This document shows, piece by piece, positions 10,314 through 18,185 of a DNA stretch of 64,000 nucleotides. The notes beneath the pieces were generated by a model, which was not told the DNA's origin, ran no database searches, and saw nothing but the letters and a program-made list of their open reading frames with translations. The first letter of the stretch is position 1. Each line of letters starts with the position of its first letter. The DNA is from Prostheceraeus crozeri (taxonomy: Eukaryota; Platyhelminthes; Polycladida; Euryleptidae). The stretch is taken from contig CAJQUW010003393.1 in the NCBI GenBank assembly GCA_907163375.1, positions 1-64,000 of the forward strand, written 5' to 3'. Made by a program: the position numbers and the translations under genes.

Positions 10314-11078
10314 ATGAGTGTAATGTCTTTAAATAAAAAAAAACTTAAATTTAATCATCATCCAAATTTATCTAATAAAGTTTTGTCAGTTATTTGCGGA
10401 AGATCAGGTTGTGGAAAAACGTATCTATTATTTAAAATTTTAACGACTCCAAATTTTTTGGATTATAACAATCTTATAATTTATACAACAACAGCAGAAC
10501 AACCTGTCTATCAATTTTTAAAATATGGATTTGAAAATAATCTTAAAAAAACAGCAATTGCTTCCCTATTCGAAGAATACGAAAAATCTGAATATGAAGA
10601 AGAAATAAGTTCATGGTGTGAGGAAGCAGTAGAAAATAGTCAGTTAGTAGAATCTAATAAAAATAACCATATAAAGATACAATTAATAGATGATAGTGGT
10701 AATATGCAAGATCCTAGTAAACTAGATAAAACAATGAAACATTGTGTAATTTTTGATGATTGTGTTAATGATAGAAATCAGTCAGTTCAGAGAAATTATT
10801 TTACAAGAGGTAGACATAATAACTGTAGTGTATTTTATTTAACACAAAGTATGTATTCATTAGACGGAAGTGTTATTAGAAAGAATGCAAATATATTTAT
10901 ACTATTTGAAATAAATGCAAGAAACTTAAGTGATTTGCTAAGAGATTTATGTATAAGAGATAAAGATGAATTTAAACAATCGTGTAATAATGCTTGGGCA
11001 AAAGATTATGGATTCATTACAATTAATATTGATAAAAAAATTCATGATAGAGTTATCGAAGATTTGTTTACTGAGTAA
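10314..11078 (+). CDS. A32-like packaging ATPase, copy 2 (element A)
   Basis: The protein has 254 aa. Walker A (CGRSGCGKTYLL) lies at about residues 28-39, Walker B (HCVIFDDCV) at about 143-151, then 'FTRGRHNN' and a sensor-like 'VFYLTQS'. This is the canonical order of A32-type DNA-packaging ATPases in Polintons and large DNA viruses, and it is closer to that family than copy 1 at 2617-3525. It would drive genome packaging at the capsid vertex. Neighbours are the structural-type protein upstream and a membrane protein on the opposite strand downstream. Confidence 0.75.
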   Translation: MSVMSLNKKKLKFNHHPNLSNKVLSVICGRSGCGKTYLLFKILTTPNFLDYNNLIIYTTTAEQPVYQFLKYGFENNLKKTAIASLFEEYEKSEYEEEISSWCEEAVENSQLVESNKNNHIKIQLIDDSGNMQDPSKLDKTMKHCVIFDDCVNDRNQSVQRNYFTRGRHNNCSVFYLTQSMYSLDGSVIRKNANIFILFEINARNLSDLLRDLCIRDKDEFKQSCNNAWAKDYGFITINIDKKIHDRVIEDLFTE

Positions 11079-11243
11079 TAAAAAATATACAACATAGTGG
11101 TATAATATTTTTTTGTTATTATCAGCTTTAATTTTATCTATTTTTTAAAATATAATATTTGAATTTTGTGGTAACATTGGAATACAGCAAAAACATTTTA
11201 CTGAACAAATTATTTTTTTATTGCTTTGTTGTTTGTAATCTTT

Positions 11244-11303
11244 TCGTTTAAAGTTTTCTCGTTTAAAGTTTTCTCGTTTAAAGTTTTCTCGTATTAAGTT
11301 TTG
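11244..11303. repeat. 15-bp tandem repeat, four copies
   Basis: Four copies of a 15-bp unit (TCGTTTAAAGTTTTC) lie at the 3' end of the minus-strand gene, the last copy diverged. Confidence 0.75.
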
Positions 11304-12019
11304 TTTAATAAAGTTTTGTCTAATAAAGTTTTTAGCTCTTCTAAAAAAATTTTATCATCACTAAAAGTTTTACCATCCTTTTTATTTTTATCATTAACTT
11401 TTTCTGTCTGTGATTGAAATGATATTTGATTTACTTCATTAGCTATTTGATCAAATTTTTCAATCTCATCTAACGTAATAACATTATCATCACATACTCT
11501 TTGAAAGTAGTAATGTAGTTTATCATAGACTTCTTTAATATGTAAATGCTTAGTTTTTAATGATTTTCGTTTCTTAGTTATTAAAGATTTATCTAACATT
11601 GTAGCAAGTGAAGTTGCAAAAACACCCGTACCTGTTAAAGCTGTAGCAACTACTGGAATTACTAAAACACCTGAAGATATAACAATTGTTAAAGCACCTA
11701 AACTTATTGTTAAGAATATGCCAATTCCTTGTGTTACATTCTTAACTTTAGTCCATTTCTTTCTTAATTTTTTATAATGCTCTAATCTTAATAATAATTG
11801 GGATTCCTTATCTTTCATATAACGTACTCTATCTTTGTGTTTTTCAATATTTAATTCACTTATTTTTAATTGAGATAACGAAGGATATATTCTTGAGGTT
11901 CCTTCCATTTTTGTTCCTTCCATTTCTGAAGTTCCTTCCACTTTTGTTTCTTCCATTTTTAAAGAAATATTATTAGTCACATGATATATTTTAAAAACCT
12001 GAAAAACGTCTAAACTCAT
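11294..12019 (-). CDS. Coiled-coil plus hydrophobic hairpin membrane protein (element A)
   Basis: The protein has 241 aa. The N-terminus has a short imperfect 'MEGT' repeat. A charged coiled coil spans about residues 50-95, then a long hydrophobic block (about 98-146) reads as two membrane helices with a Gly/Thr turn. A charged helical C-terminus follows. This layout (coiled coil, double hydrophobic helix, tail) is known for membrane-active late proteins of adinto-like elements, from memory. It is the only minus-strand gene of element A and faces ATPase copy 2 tail to tail. Confidence 0.5.
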   Translation of the reverse strand: MSLDVFQVFKIYHVTNNISLKMEETKVEGTSEMEGTKMEGTSRIYPSLSQLKISELNIEKHKDRVRYMKDKESQLLLRLEHYKKLRKKWTKVKNVTQGIGIFLTISLGALTIVISSGVLVIPVVATALTGTGVFATSLATMLDKSLITKKRKSLKTKHLHIKEVYDKLHYYFQRVCDDNVITLDEIEKFDQIANEVNQISFQSQTEKVNDKNKKDGKTFSDDKIFLEELKTLLDKTLLNKT

Positions 12020-12101
12020 GAATTTGAAATTCTCAACTTTTATGATTTTCGGTGTCCGGTTTTAGATGACCTTGAACGGTCATGATTTAAGCAATGAAAA
12101 T

Positions 12102-12138
12102 CGAACCGAAGGTTCTAGGGCTTCGCGCTTCGCCCGAT
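12102..12138 (+). repeat. Double-hairpin repeat, long form
   Basis: GAACC/GGTTC with loop GAA is followed by GGGC...GCCC with a 7-bp CTTCGCG expansion between the arms. It is non-coding and matches the long form at 3585. Confidence 0.75.
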
Positions 12139-12292
12139 TGTAATTCTCAAATTTGAGATACTCAACTTTTATAATTTTTAGTGTCCTAGAACGGTCATGA
12201 TTTTCAAGGTAAAAATTGTAATTCTCAAATTTGAGATTTTCAACTTTTATGATTTTCGGTGTCCTGGAACGGTCATGATTTTCAAGGTAAAA

Positions 12293-12323
12293 ATCGAACC
12301 GAAGGTTCTAGGGCTTCGCCCGA
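12293..12323 (+). repeat. Double-hairpin repeat, canonical 30-bp form
   Basis: GAACC-gaa-GGTTC, TA, GGGC-ttc-GCCC, framed by ATCG and CGAT. Compared with the empty unit ending at 12216, the extra DNA is exactly 30 bp. Confidence 0.85.
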
Positions 12324-12389
12324 TTGTAATTCTCAAATTTGAGATTTTGAAAAATTTGAAAAACTGGGTATTTTTAAAAACGCCCAAAT

Positions 12390-12497
12390 CGGAGCGAAGC
12401 TCCTCTGGCTTTAGCCGATTTATGAATTTAGGTCTTCATAACCTGAAAAAGGGTTCAAATTCATGAATCGGCTTAAGCCAGAGGAGCTTCGCTCCGA
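12390..12497. repeat. Pair of double-hairpin repeats in inverted orientation
   Basis: The left copy (12390-12418) has GGAGC-gaa-GCTCC then GGCT/AGCC. The right copy (12469-12496) is its near-perfect reverse complement. Together they form a palindrome with a spacer of about 50 bp. Confidence 0.75.
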
Positions 12498-12683
12498 TTT
12501 ATGTTGTTTTTAAAAATACCATTTTTTGAAAAAATGGTACTTTTTGAATGGACTAAATTCATGAATTCAGGTCTTAAAAACCTGAAAAAGGGACTAAATT
12601 CATGAATTTATGTCGTTTTTAAAGATACCAATTTTTTTTTTGACTTGTCCTGTCCTGGAACGGTCTTTTGACCATTACTCGCT
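12498..12683. other. Junction between the AT-rich compartment and the Gypsy fossil
   Basis: Short duplicated strings (TAAATTCATGAATT, CCTGAAAAAGGGA, GTCCTGGAACGGTC) tie this stretch to the repeats on its left. The Gypsy gag frame opens immediately after it. No Gypsy 5' LTR is visible. Confidence 0.5.
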
Positions 12684-13205
12684 GTGTCTCATTTTGCAAC
12701 TGCGCCTGCATTGGCTCCTGCTGTTCATCCTTCTATCCATCAGCCATTACTGCGAGCCAATCCGAAGTCAGAAGATTGGTCGTTCTTCAAGAGACAGTTC
12801 CAAAATTATCTGATTATTGTTGACTGTGATGCTGCTAAGAAACTTGCTTATCTACTTAGTTGTGTTGGAGAAAGCGGCTACAATATCTACGATGGGTTGC
12901 CTGACCCGAAAGCAACATACGATGATGCGATTGACCGGTTCGATGAATTCTTTAAAGTACGCTCTAGTCTTTTACTACGACGAAAACAGTTGTTCGAGGC
13001 TAGACAAAACCAGTTCGAGTCTATAGTGGAATTTTCTTGCCGCTTTCGACGATTGATCTCAGAATGTGACTTTGACCCGAAAACAAGAGAAATTCTTCTT
13101 CGAGACATCTTCGTGGTGGGTGTTTCTTCAAGTCAGCTTGGTGAACGTCTCCTCAGTGAAGATGCCAAGTGTTTGACCTTCGAAATTGCGGTGGCACGAG
13201 AGTAG
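12684..13205 (+). pseudogene. Gypsy gag part
   Basis: This 173-codon frame shows the Ty3/Gypsy capsid pattern: 'SEDWSFFKRQFQNYL', 'KKLAYLLSCVG', 'DDAIDRFDEFF' and 'FESIVEFSCRFRRLI.ECDF', followed by 'REILLRDIFVVG'. It lacks the CCHC nucleocapsid, which is found at about 36,050 beyond the Polinton. The upstream leader and LTR are replaced by the AT-rich compartment. Confidence 0.75.
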
Positions 13206-15245
13206 TAAGCAAACGGCGAACACTCGACCGGCGCCCCCCCCCTCTGGAACGGCAGAGTGTCGTGGTCGGCCGCCGTGGTGCTTCGGGTCTGACTCCCCCC
13301 TCTGGAACGACAGAATGTCGTGGTGGACTTGGGCGACCGCCAGGTTTTGACTTGAGGCTATAGTGTGTGATGATTTTCGAGAAAACGACAGAGTTAGAAT
13401 TTTGGACGTTTTCGGCTGTAGCGCCCAAAGGAACCATCGGATGGGAAAACGGAGGCCAGATTCTGAATCAGCGTGAAATTCTGCATCGGTATGGTGAGTT
13501 TCAAGTCAATCGGAGAGAAAAAATTTTCAACATTTTTCGAAAAACGACAGAGTTAGAATTTGGGACGTTTTGGTCTGTAGCGCCCAAACGAAGCATCGGA
13601 TGGGAAAACGGAGGCCAGATTCGGATTCAGCGTGAAATTCTGCATCGGTATGGTGAATTTGAACGCAATCGGAGAGAAAAAATTTTCGCTGACGTCCCCC
13701 CCCCTGCGCCAAACTTCCATTTTGCTTCTAGTGGACGGATTTTGTCGTGCAATAGCTCGTTTGAAAGCTAAGAGTAAGAAAAATTCACTGAAAGAATCGG
13801 CTTGTTCATATCTGTCTTCGTTTAGATGTGAGACGCCATTTAAGATTTTGGGACATTGGCGAAAAACGACAGAGTTAGAATTTGGGACGTTTTGGTCTGT
13901 AGCGCCCAAACGAAGCATCGGATGGGAAAACGGAGGCCAGATTCGGATTCAGCGTGAAATTCTGCATCGGTATGGTGAATTTGAACGCAATCGGAGAGAA
14001 AAAATTTTCGCTGACGTCCCCCCCCCTGCGCCAAACTTCCAAATTTGCTTCTAGTGGACGGATTTTGTCGTGCAATAGCTCGTTTGAAAGGTAAGAGTGA
14101 GACAAATTCACTGAAAGAATCGGCTTGTTCATATCTGTCTTCGTTTAGATGTGAGACGCCATTTAAGATTTTGGGACATTGGCGAAAAACGACAGAGTTA
14201 GAATTTTTGACGTTTTGGGCTGTAGCGCCCAAACGAACCATCGGATGGGAAAACGGAGGCCAGATTCGGATTCAGCGTGAAATTCTGCATCGGTATGGTG
14301 AGTTTCAAGTCAATCGGAGAGAAAAAATTTTCAACATTTTTCGAAAAAACGACAGAGTTAGAATTTGGGACGTTTTGGTCTGTAGCGCCCAAACGAAGCA
14401 TCGGATGGGAAAACGGAGGCCAGATTCGGATTCAGCGTGAAATTCTGCATCGGTATGGTGAATTTGAACGCAATCGGAGAGAAAAAATTTTCGCTGACGT
14501 CCCCCCCCCTGCGCCAAACTTCCAATTTTGCTTCTAGTGGACGGATTTTGTCGTGCAATAGCTCGTTTGAAAGGTAAGAGTGAGACAAATTCACTGAAAG
14601 AATCGGCTTGTTCATATCTGTCTTCGTTTAGATGTGAGACGCCATTTAAGATTTTGGGACATTGGCGAAAAACGACAGAGTTAGAATTTTGGACGTTTTG
14701 GGCTGTAGCGCCCAAACGAACCATCGGATGGGAAAACGGAGGCCAGATTCGGATTCAGCGTGAAATTCTGCATCGGTATGGTGAGTTTCAAGTCAATCGG
14801 AGAGAAAAAATTTTCAACATTTTTCGAAAAAACGACAGAGTTAGAATTTGGGACGTTTTGGTCTGTAGCGCCCAAACGAAGCATCGGATGGGAAAACGGA
14901 GGCCAGATTCGGATTCAGCGTGAAATTCTGCATCGGTATGGTGAATTTGAACGCAATCGGAGAGAAAAATTTTCGCTGACGTCCCCCCCCCTCTGGAGAG
15001 CTAGCTTTGATCTTGGCTTCTAGTGGACGGATTTTGTCGTGCCATAGCTCGTTTGAAAGCTAAGAGTAAGACAAATTCACTGAAAGAATCGGCTTGTTCA
15101 TATCTGACTTCGTTTAGATGTGAGACGCCATTTAAGATTTTGGGACATTGGCGAAAAACGACAGAGTTAGAATTTGGGACTTTTTGGGCTGTAGCTTCAA
15201 AACGAAGCATCGGATTGGAAAACGGATTTCAGATTTGGAATTAGC
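13206..15245 (+). repeat. Left terminal repeat of element B: higher-order tandem array
   Basis: Units starting ACGACAGAGTTAGAATT occur at 13385, 13544, 13866, 14189, 14349, 14672, 14832 and 15158. Spacings are about 160 (short) or 323 (long), in the order S-L-L-S-L-S-L. S plus L makes a 483-bp higher-order unit. Long units hold a run of eight or nine C after GACGTC. The outer 130 bp carry two copies of a roughly 60-bp unit with CCCTCTGGAACG. Open frames across the array are repeat artefacts. Confidence 0.85.
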
Positions 15246-15258
15246 TTGATGTTATTGT

Positions 15259-15305
15259 CCAATAAGGATCATCATCCAATGAGAATCAAGCATTTCTATA
15301 TAAAT
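15259..15305 (+). promoter_or_regulatory. CCAAT-CCAAT-TATA promoter
   Basis: CCAAT at 15259 and again at 15276 (17 bp apart), then TATATAAAT at 15297-15305, 21 bp on. It lies just inside the left terminal repeat and drives the plus-strand gene block. The same layout recurs on the minus strand at 31603-31652. Confidence 0.7.
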
Positions 15306-15399
15306 AGCGACCCTTCTACAGTGAGAATCATTCCATCGTTGAATCACACGAGTGACGGACGCATATTTTCTCTCTCTATTCTATTATCCAACTAAAATG

Positions 15400-15466
15400 G
15401 TAAGTCGCTACTTTCCTCCCTCTCCTCCCTTGAACGTAAACTTAATACAATCTTTTTCATTTTCAG
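15400..15466 (+). other. Probable leader intron of the first plus-strand gene
   Basis: An ATG at 15397-15399 is followed at once by a strong donor (GTAAGT at 15400). A pyrimidine-rich stretch ends in TTTTCAG at 15466. Exon two begins GCATCTACTCC and is open into the 204-codon frame, whose own first ATG would be far internal. The splice is inferred from sequence. Confidence 0.6.
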
Positions 15467-16171
15467 GCATCTACTCCATCTGCTGCACTAGTAGGACAAA
15501 ATGGCGGTCAAACGTTACAAGGTTCGCTACGGTCAGATCATCTACAACTGAGGCCAGTGGAAGAAACAACCAAGGTACATAATCCTACACCGCTACAGCG
15601 TAAATTTAAACAAGTCTTGCGTTATGACGATCATAGCGTAGTACTCCAAACGGGAATGCTCCCTTCAACGGATGTCAAGATAATGCGCAATCAGTATGGG
15701 GACTACATACTGATCCCCGTGAGTCCGTACATTCGCCACCAACTTGATATTATTGAGGAGTACGTGACATTAAATATGGACATTCCTACTCCTCTTGCTC
15801 AAGAGTGGAAGGCTAGAGATGACAAGGATGCTCCCTATAGAAAGATTTGGGATGGTAATCACATTTGCCTACCGGTATCACATTGGTGTACTTACTATAA
15901 GAAGGATGGAGATCATTCAATACCCATCACATGCGACGAGCTCGGAGAAGGTACTTGGGATATCATTTTCAAAGTGAATGGGCTATATTATGGTCGACAC
16001 AAGGATAATAAAATAGTCTCTCTCTCCATGCATATGGAATCCATCCTATATATTCCAAAACCGCCCAACGTGGATGACATAATTGATCAAATCCTTAACA
16101 GCAGTGGTACGAAGCGCAAGTCGGAGAAGAATGCTGCCTCAAAACGCAAATCAAAGAAGGAGAATTACTAG
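15467..16171 (+). CDS. Unrecognised early-type protein of element B
   Basis: The body of this gene reads open from the acceptor at 15467 to 16171. It starts 'ASTPSAALVGQNGGQ', has a folded middle of about 170 residues ('ILIPVSPYIRHQL', 'HICLPVSHWCTYY', 'TWDIIFKVNGLYYG') and ends in a Lys/Arg-rich tail, possibly a nuclear localisation signal. I do not recognise the family. Position directly behind the promoter and ahead of an exonuclease-like gene suggests an early replication role such as single-strand DNA binding. That is inference only. Confidence 0.5.
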   Translation, partial: ASTPSAALVGQNGGQTLQGSLRSDHLQLRPVEETTKVHNPTPLQRKFKQVLRYDDHSVVLQTGMLPSTDVKIMRNQYGDYILIPVSPYIRHQLDIIEEYVTLNMDIPTPLAQEWKARDDKDAPYRKIWDGNHICLPVSHWCTYYKKDGDHSIPITCDELGEGTWDIIFKVNGLYYGRHKDNKIVSLSMHMESILYIPKPPNVDDIIDQILNSSGTKRKSEKNAASKRKSKKENY

Positions 16172-16205
16172 TCCTTTCCTAACTCTACCCTATGACAATT
16201 CGCTT

Positions 16206-16331
16206 ATGTGCTTTGAGTGTCTTAGACGTGGTCTTATTAGATACATTTTACTTCTTCGTTGCCATCATATCATTTGTGTATTTTGTCGTGAAAAGCATCG
16301 ATGTAATTCTTCATTTTGTAATATGTTATAG
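16206..16331 (+). CDS. Small RING-like zinc protein
   Basis: This is a 41-aa frame with CFEC, then RCHHIICVFC, then C-x5-C, the spacing of a minimal RING-type zinc finger. It starts 34 bp after the preceding gene ends, in another frame. RING proteins of DNA viruses often act as ubiquitin ligases against host factors. The short length leaves open that it is a remnant. Confidence 0.4.
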   Translation: MCFECLRRGLIRYILLLRCHHIICVFCREKHRCNSSFCNML

Positions 16332-16382
16332 AACGTTTCCTTAGATGTGTAATTTCCGTTTTAGGCTTCTATCATCATTTTT

Positions 16383-16913
16383 ATGGATTGTGAGGGTGAA
16401 CCTGTACAGGAGCTCAGTGCTATTGCTATGAACAATTGGACATATCAGATTGTTAGTGTCTATCATCAACATGCCAACTGCGATCCCAATGTTGATCAAT
16501 GGGCGAGAAAACACATTCATGGACTTAATCTGAAATATTTGCAAGACTATGGCTTTTCTTGTGAGAGTGCTCTTCTTATTGACTTTAAACGATGGTTAGC
16601 TGCTTTCAATGTTATACGCATCTTTTGTAATAATCCTGGTAAGGAGAGGAAAGTATTTCCCAATCTAATCATTGATGATATTTTGCTCCCGCCTTGGGAT
16701 AGTAGAGTGAATCAACATTATCATGAAGTCACGAAACGTTTTAAGGATTTGTGTGTTCCTATTTTGTCTATTCGTTGTAGTAGCTACGTTCATAACCAAT
16801 GCTTCTTTCCTCCTTACCTCAACACTGCCAAAGTCCTGTATGGTTATCATTGCTCGCTGTATGATAGTTACCAGCTGTATCTATTTTATCTCTTTCAAAC
16901 CATTGATTTATAA
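16383..16913 (+). CDS. DEDDh-type exonuclease-like protein
   Basis: The protein has 176 aa. 'MDCEGEPVQELSAI' at residues 1-14 fits an Exo I D-x-E motif at the very N-terminus. 'RIFCNNPGKE' at about 79-88 sits where Exo II is expected. 'YHCSLYDSYQLY' at about 154-165 contains H-x4-D, the DEDDh Exo III signature. I recall this small protein as recurrent in arthropod and other animal adinto-like elements, without a named function. The expected activity is 3'-5' exonuclease; the Exo II site is unusual, so activity is uncertain. Confidence 0.5.
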   Translation: MDCEGEPVQELSAIAMNNWTYQIVSVYHQHANCDPNVDQWARKHIHGLNLKYLQDYGFSCESALLIDFKRWLAAFNVIRIFCNNPGKERKVFPNLIIDDILLPPWDSRVNQHYHEVTKRFKDLCVPILSIRCSSYVHNQCFFPPYLNTAKVLYGYHCSLYDSYQLYLFYLFQTIDL

Positions 16914-17000
16914 TGCATGCTTGTTACCGTTATTCAATAAATGTTACTATGAGAAGAGTTGTTGTTTTCATGCAATGAATGGGTTAGATAAAGGGCGATC

Positions 17001-17411
17001 ATGTCTTTCTCAAACGACTGCGGAACATTACATTTTCATAGGCAAAGTTTAAAAGGAGCTGTTCAAGATTATGTGATAAATTTTCATAAAGATGAGACCG
17101 ACATCGAAGCAGTGGTCGATGATGCTAGCACTCTATTTCTAGAGTTAATGAATACATTCTCTGATAGCATTATCATGGCGCGATTAGTTGCGAAAATTAA
17201 GTTTAGTCATTTTGGAAAGGAAGAGGTGGAAAGTCGCTCTTTCCATTTTGCTTCTTATTCAATGGAAGCGGTAGATCACCCCGAAGAATTTTTTGAAAGA
17301 CATATGATAAAAATTGCTGAACGTCTTAACGCATTTAATCATCATGGTAGCAGTCTAGTGATTGAAGCGATTTCAGATATTCACATTCAACTTTCCATAA
17401 AGAAAAATTGA
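17001..17411 (+). CDS. Free-standing relative of the Polinton PolB N-terminal domain
   Basis: The protein has 136 aa. Its pattern (strand-rich start, 'SFHFAS' or 'F.S' centre, 'F.....I...L..F...GS....EAI.DI.I.L' end) matches the domain near residues 140-235 of the element A polymerase ('GHFTKS', 'ESGWRFVKIISKKIVI') and the start of the element B PolB block at 30266-30910. It is separate from any polymerase here. Function is unknown; perhaps a replication accessory. It overlaps the upstream UTR and ends 2 bp before the next ATG. Confidence 0.45.
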   Translation: MSFSNDCGTLHFHRQSLKGAVQDYVINFHKDETDIEAVVDDASTLFLELMNTFSDSIIMARLVAKIKFSHFGKEEVESRSFHFASYSMEAVDHPEEFFERHMIKIAERLNAFNHHGSSLVIEAISDIHIQLSIKKN

Positions 17412-17413
17412 AA

Positions 17414-17737
17414 ATGCAGTGGTACTTGATTGTAGCACAACTGGTTTTCGAGCTATGTCTGCTCACTCTCGAAGTATATTCCTTCTGTACATGTGTCTAT
17501 TATTTAAAAAAGGCTAGCAAATTCATATCTTCAAAAAGACTTGCTATAGACATCATTAACGGTGAAACTATGTGTTGTGATGTATGTAAGCGAAAGGATG
17601 GAAATGAAAAGCGCATCTGCAAGAGATGTAAGCATGCTTTTTGTCAACGCTGTTTCATACGTAATTGCATTCAACTTTGCAAATGTAATCACTGTGATAT
17701 TGCTAATTTCGAGTGTCACTTATGCCGCAATAGTTAG
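17414..17737 (+). CDS. Membrane-anchored Cys-rich (RING/zinc-ribbon-like) protein
   Basis: The protein has 107 aa. A hydrophobic N-terminal helix (about residues 3-31) is a probable membrane anchor. The second half has paired cysteines CCDVC, CKRC, CQRC, CKC, C.H.C and CHLC, enough for two or three zinc ions. ATG 17414 is chosen; it lies just after the preceding stop. It may be a membrane E3 ligase-like protein; this is inferred from layout only. Confidence 0.5.
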   Translation: MQWYLIVAQLVFELCLLTLEVYSFCTCVYYLKKASKFISSKRLAIDIINGETMCCDVCKRKDGNEKRICKRCKHAFCQRCFIRNCIQLCKCNHCDIANFECHLCRNS

Positions 17738-17788
17738 TACCTATGCAAATGTGATAAAGATAGGTTTTCGCAAAGACTAACACGGAAA

Positions 17789-18154
17789 ATGGCGAAACGT
17801 AAAATGACGAAACGTAAAAGTCAAAAGTCTTCAAAGTTTTCTTCAGCCATTCAAGCTCTCCGACGAATGAAAGCAAATCAGCGATACAATGCTATACGAC
17901 ATGCTAACGATAAATTCATTTGTGAAATTATTTCTCATGTGAGGAAGTTGAGGACGAAGAAATTAGCGCCAAAACAACGAAAGTTACTTAAGCGATATGC
18001 TACGAAATTGCGTTTCATCTCCAATCCTAAAGTCACCCTTCAAAGAAAGAGGAAAACTCTAACACAAAAGGGCGGTTTCCTTTCAGCAATACTTCCAATG
18101 ATAGCTCCTGCCGTGGGCAACCTATTGGGTAATATCTTTGGTTCTAAGCGTTAA
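17789..18154 (+). CDS. pX/mu-like basic core peptide precursor
   Basis: The protein has 121 aa and is extremely Lys/Arg-rich. It starts MAKRKMTKRK and ends with 'QKGGFLSAILPMIAPAVGNLLG', an amphipathic Gly-Gly-Phe-Leu tail. That ending is the hallmark of the small late peptide of adintoviruses/Polintons, likened to adenovirus pX. The GG may be an adenain cleavage site. It would bind packaged DNA or disrupt membranes. It sits directly before the packaging ATPase, a conserved gene order. Confidence 0.7.
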   Translation: MAKRKMTKRKSQKSSKFSSAIQALRRMKANQRYNAIRHANDKFICEIISHVRKLRTKKLAPKQRKLLKRYATKLRFISNPKVTLQRKRKTLTQKGGFLSAILPMIAPAVGNLLGNIFGSKR

Positions 18155-18185
18155 TTATGCAAATGTTGAATCTCAAAATAGTAAA

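Larger units (their letters stand above)
12021..12323 (+). repeat. Tandem repeat array with filled and empty double-hairpin sites
   Basis: Three tandem units share 'TCAACTTTTATGATTTTCG' and 'GAACGGTCATGATTTTCAAGG'. They start near 12021, 12139 and 12217. The first and third carry the double-hairpin repeat near their ends; the second lacks it precisely. No gene is present. Confidence 0.8.
1998..12497 (+). mobile_element. Element A: AT-rich Polinton-like/adinto-like virus fossil, no integrase or capsid seen
   Basis: Genes in order: small membrane protein, A32-like ATPase, protein-primed family B DNA polymerase, conserved hypothetical, Polinton-associated structural family protein, second A32-like ATPase, and an opposing coiled-coil membrane protein. 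This gene set is typical of Polinton-like viruses, but neither an integrase nor a double jelly-roll capsid is visible. Codon use is extremely A/T-rich, unlike everything right of 12,650. The element looks broken about once (polymerase) and otherwise keeps long open frames, so it is probably young. Terminal repeats were not identified; the ends given are those of the coding block and adjoining repeats. Confidence 0.6.

Noticed and set aside
12197-12466. 89-codon frame
   Set aside because: It reads through the tandem repeat units and is not a gene.
13169-15244. Many 60-140-codon frames on both strands
   Set aside because: They repeat with the 160/323-bp units of the Polinton terminal repeat on both strands, as expected for satellite DNA.
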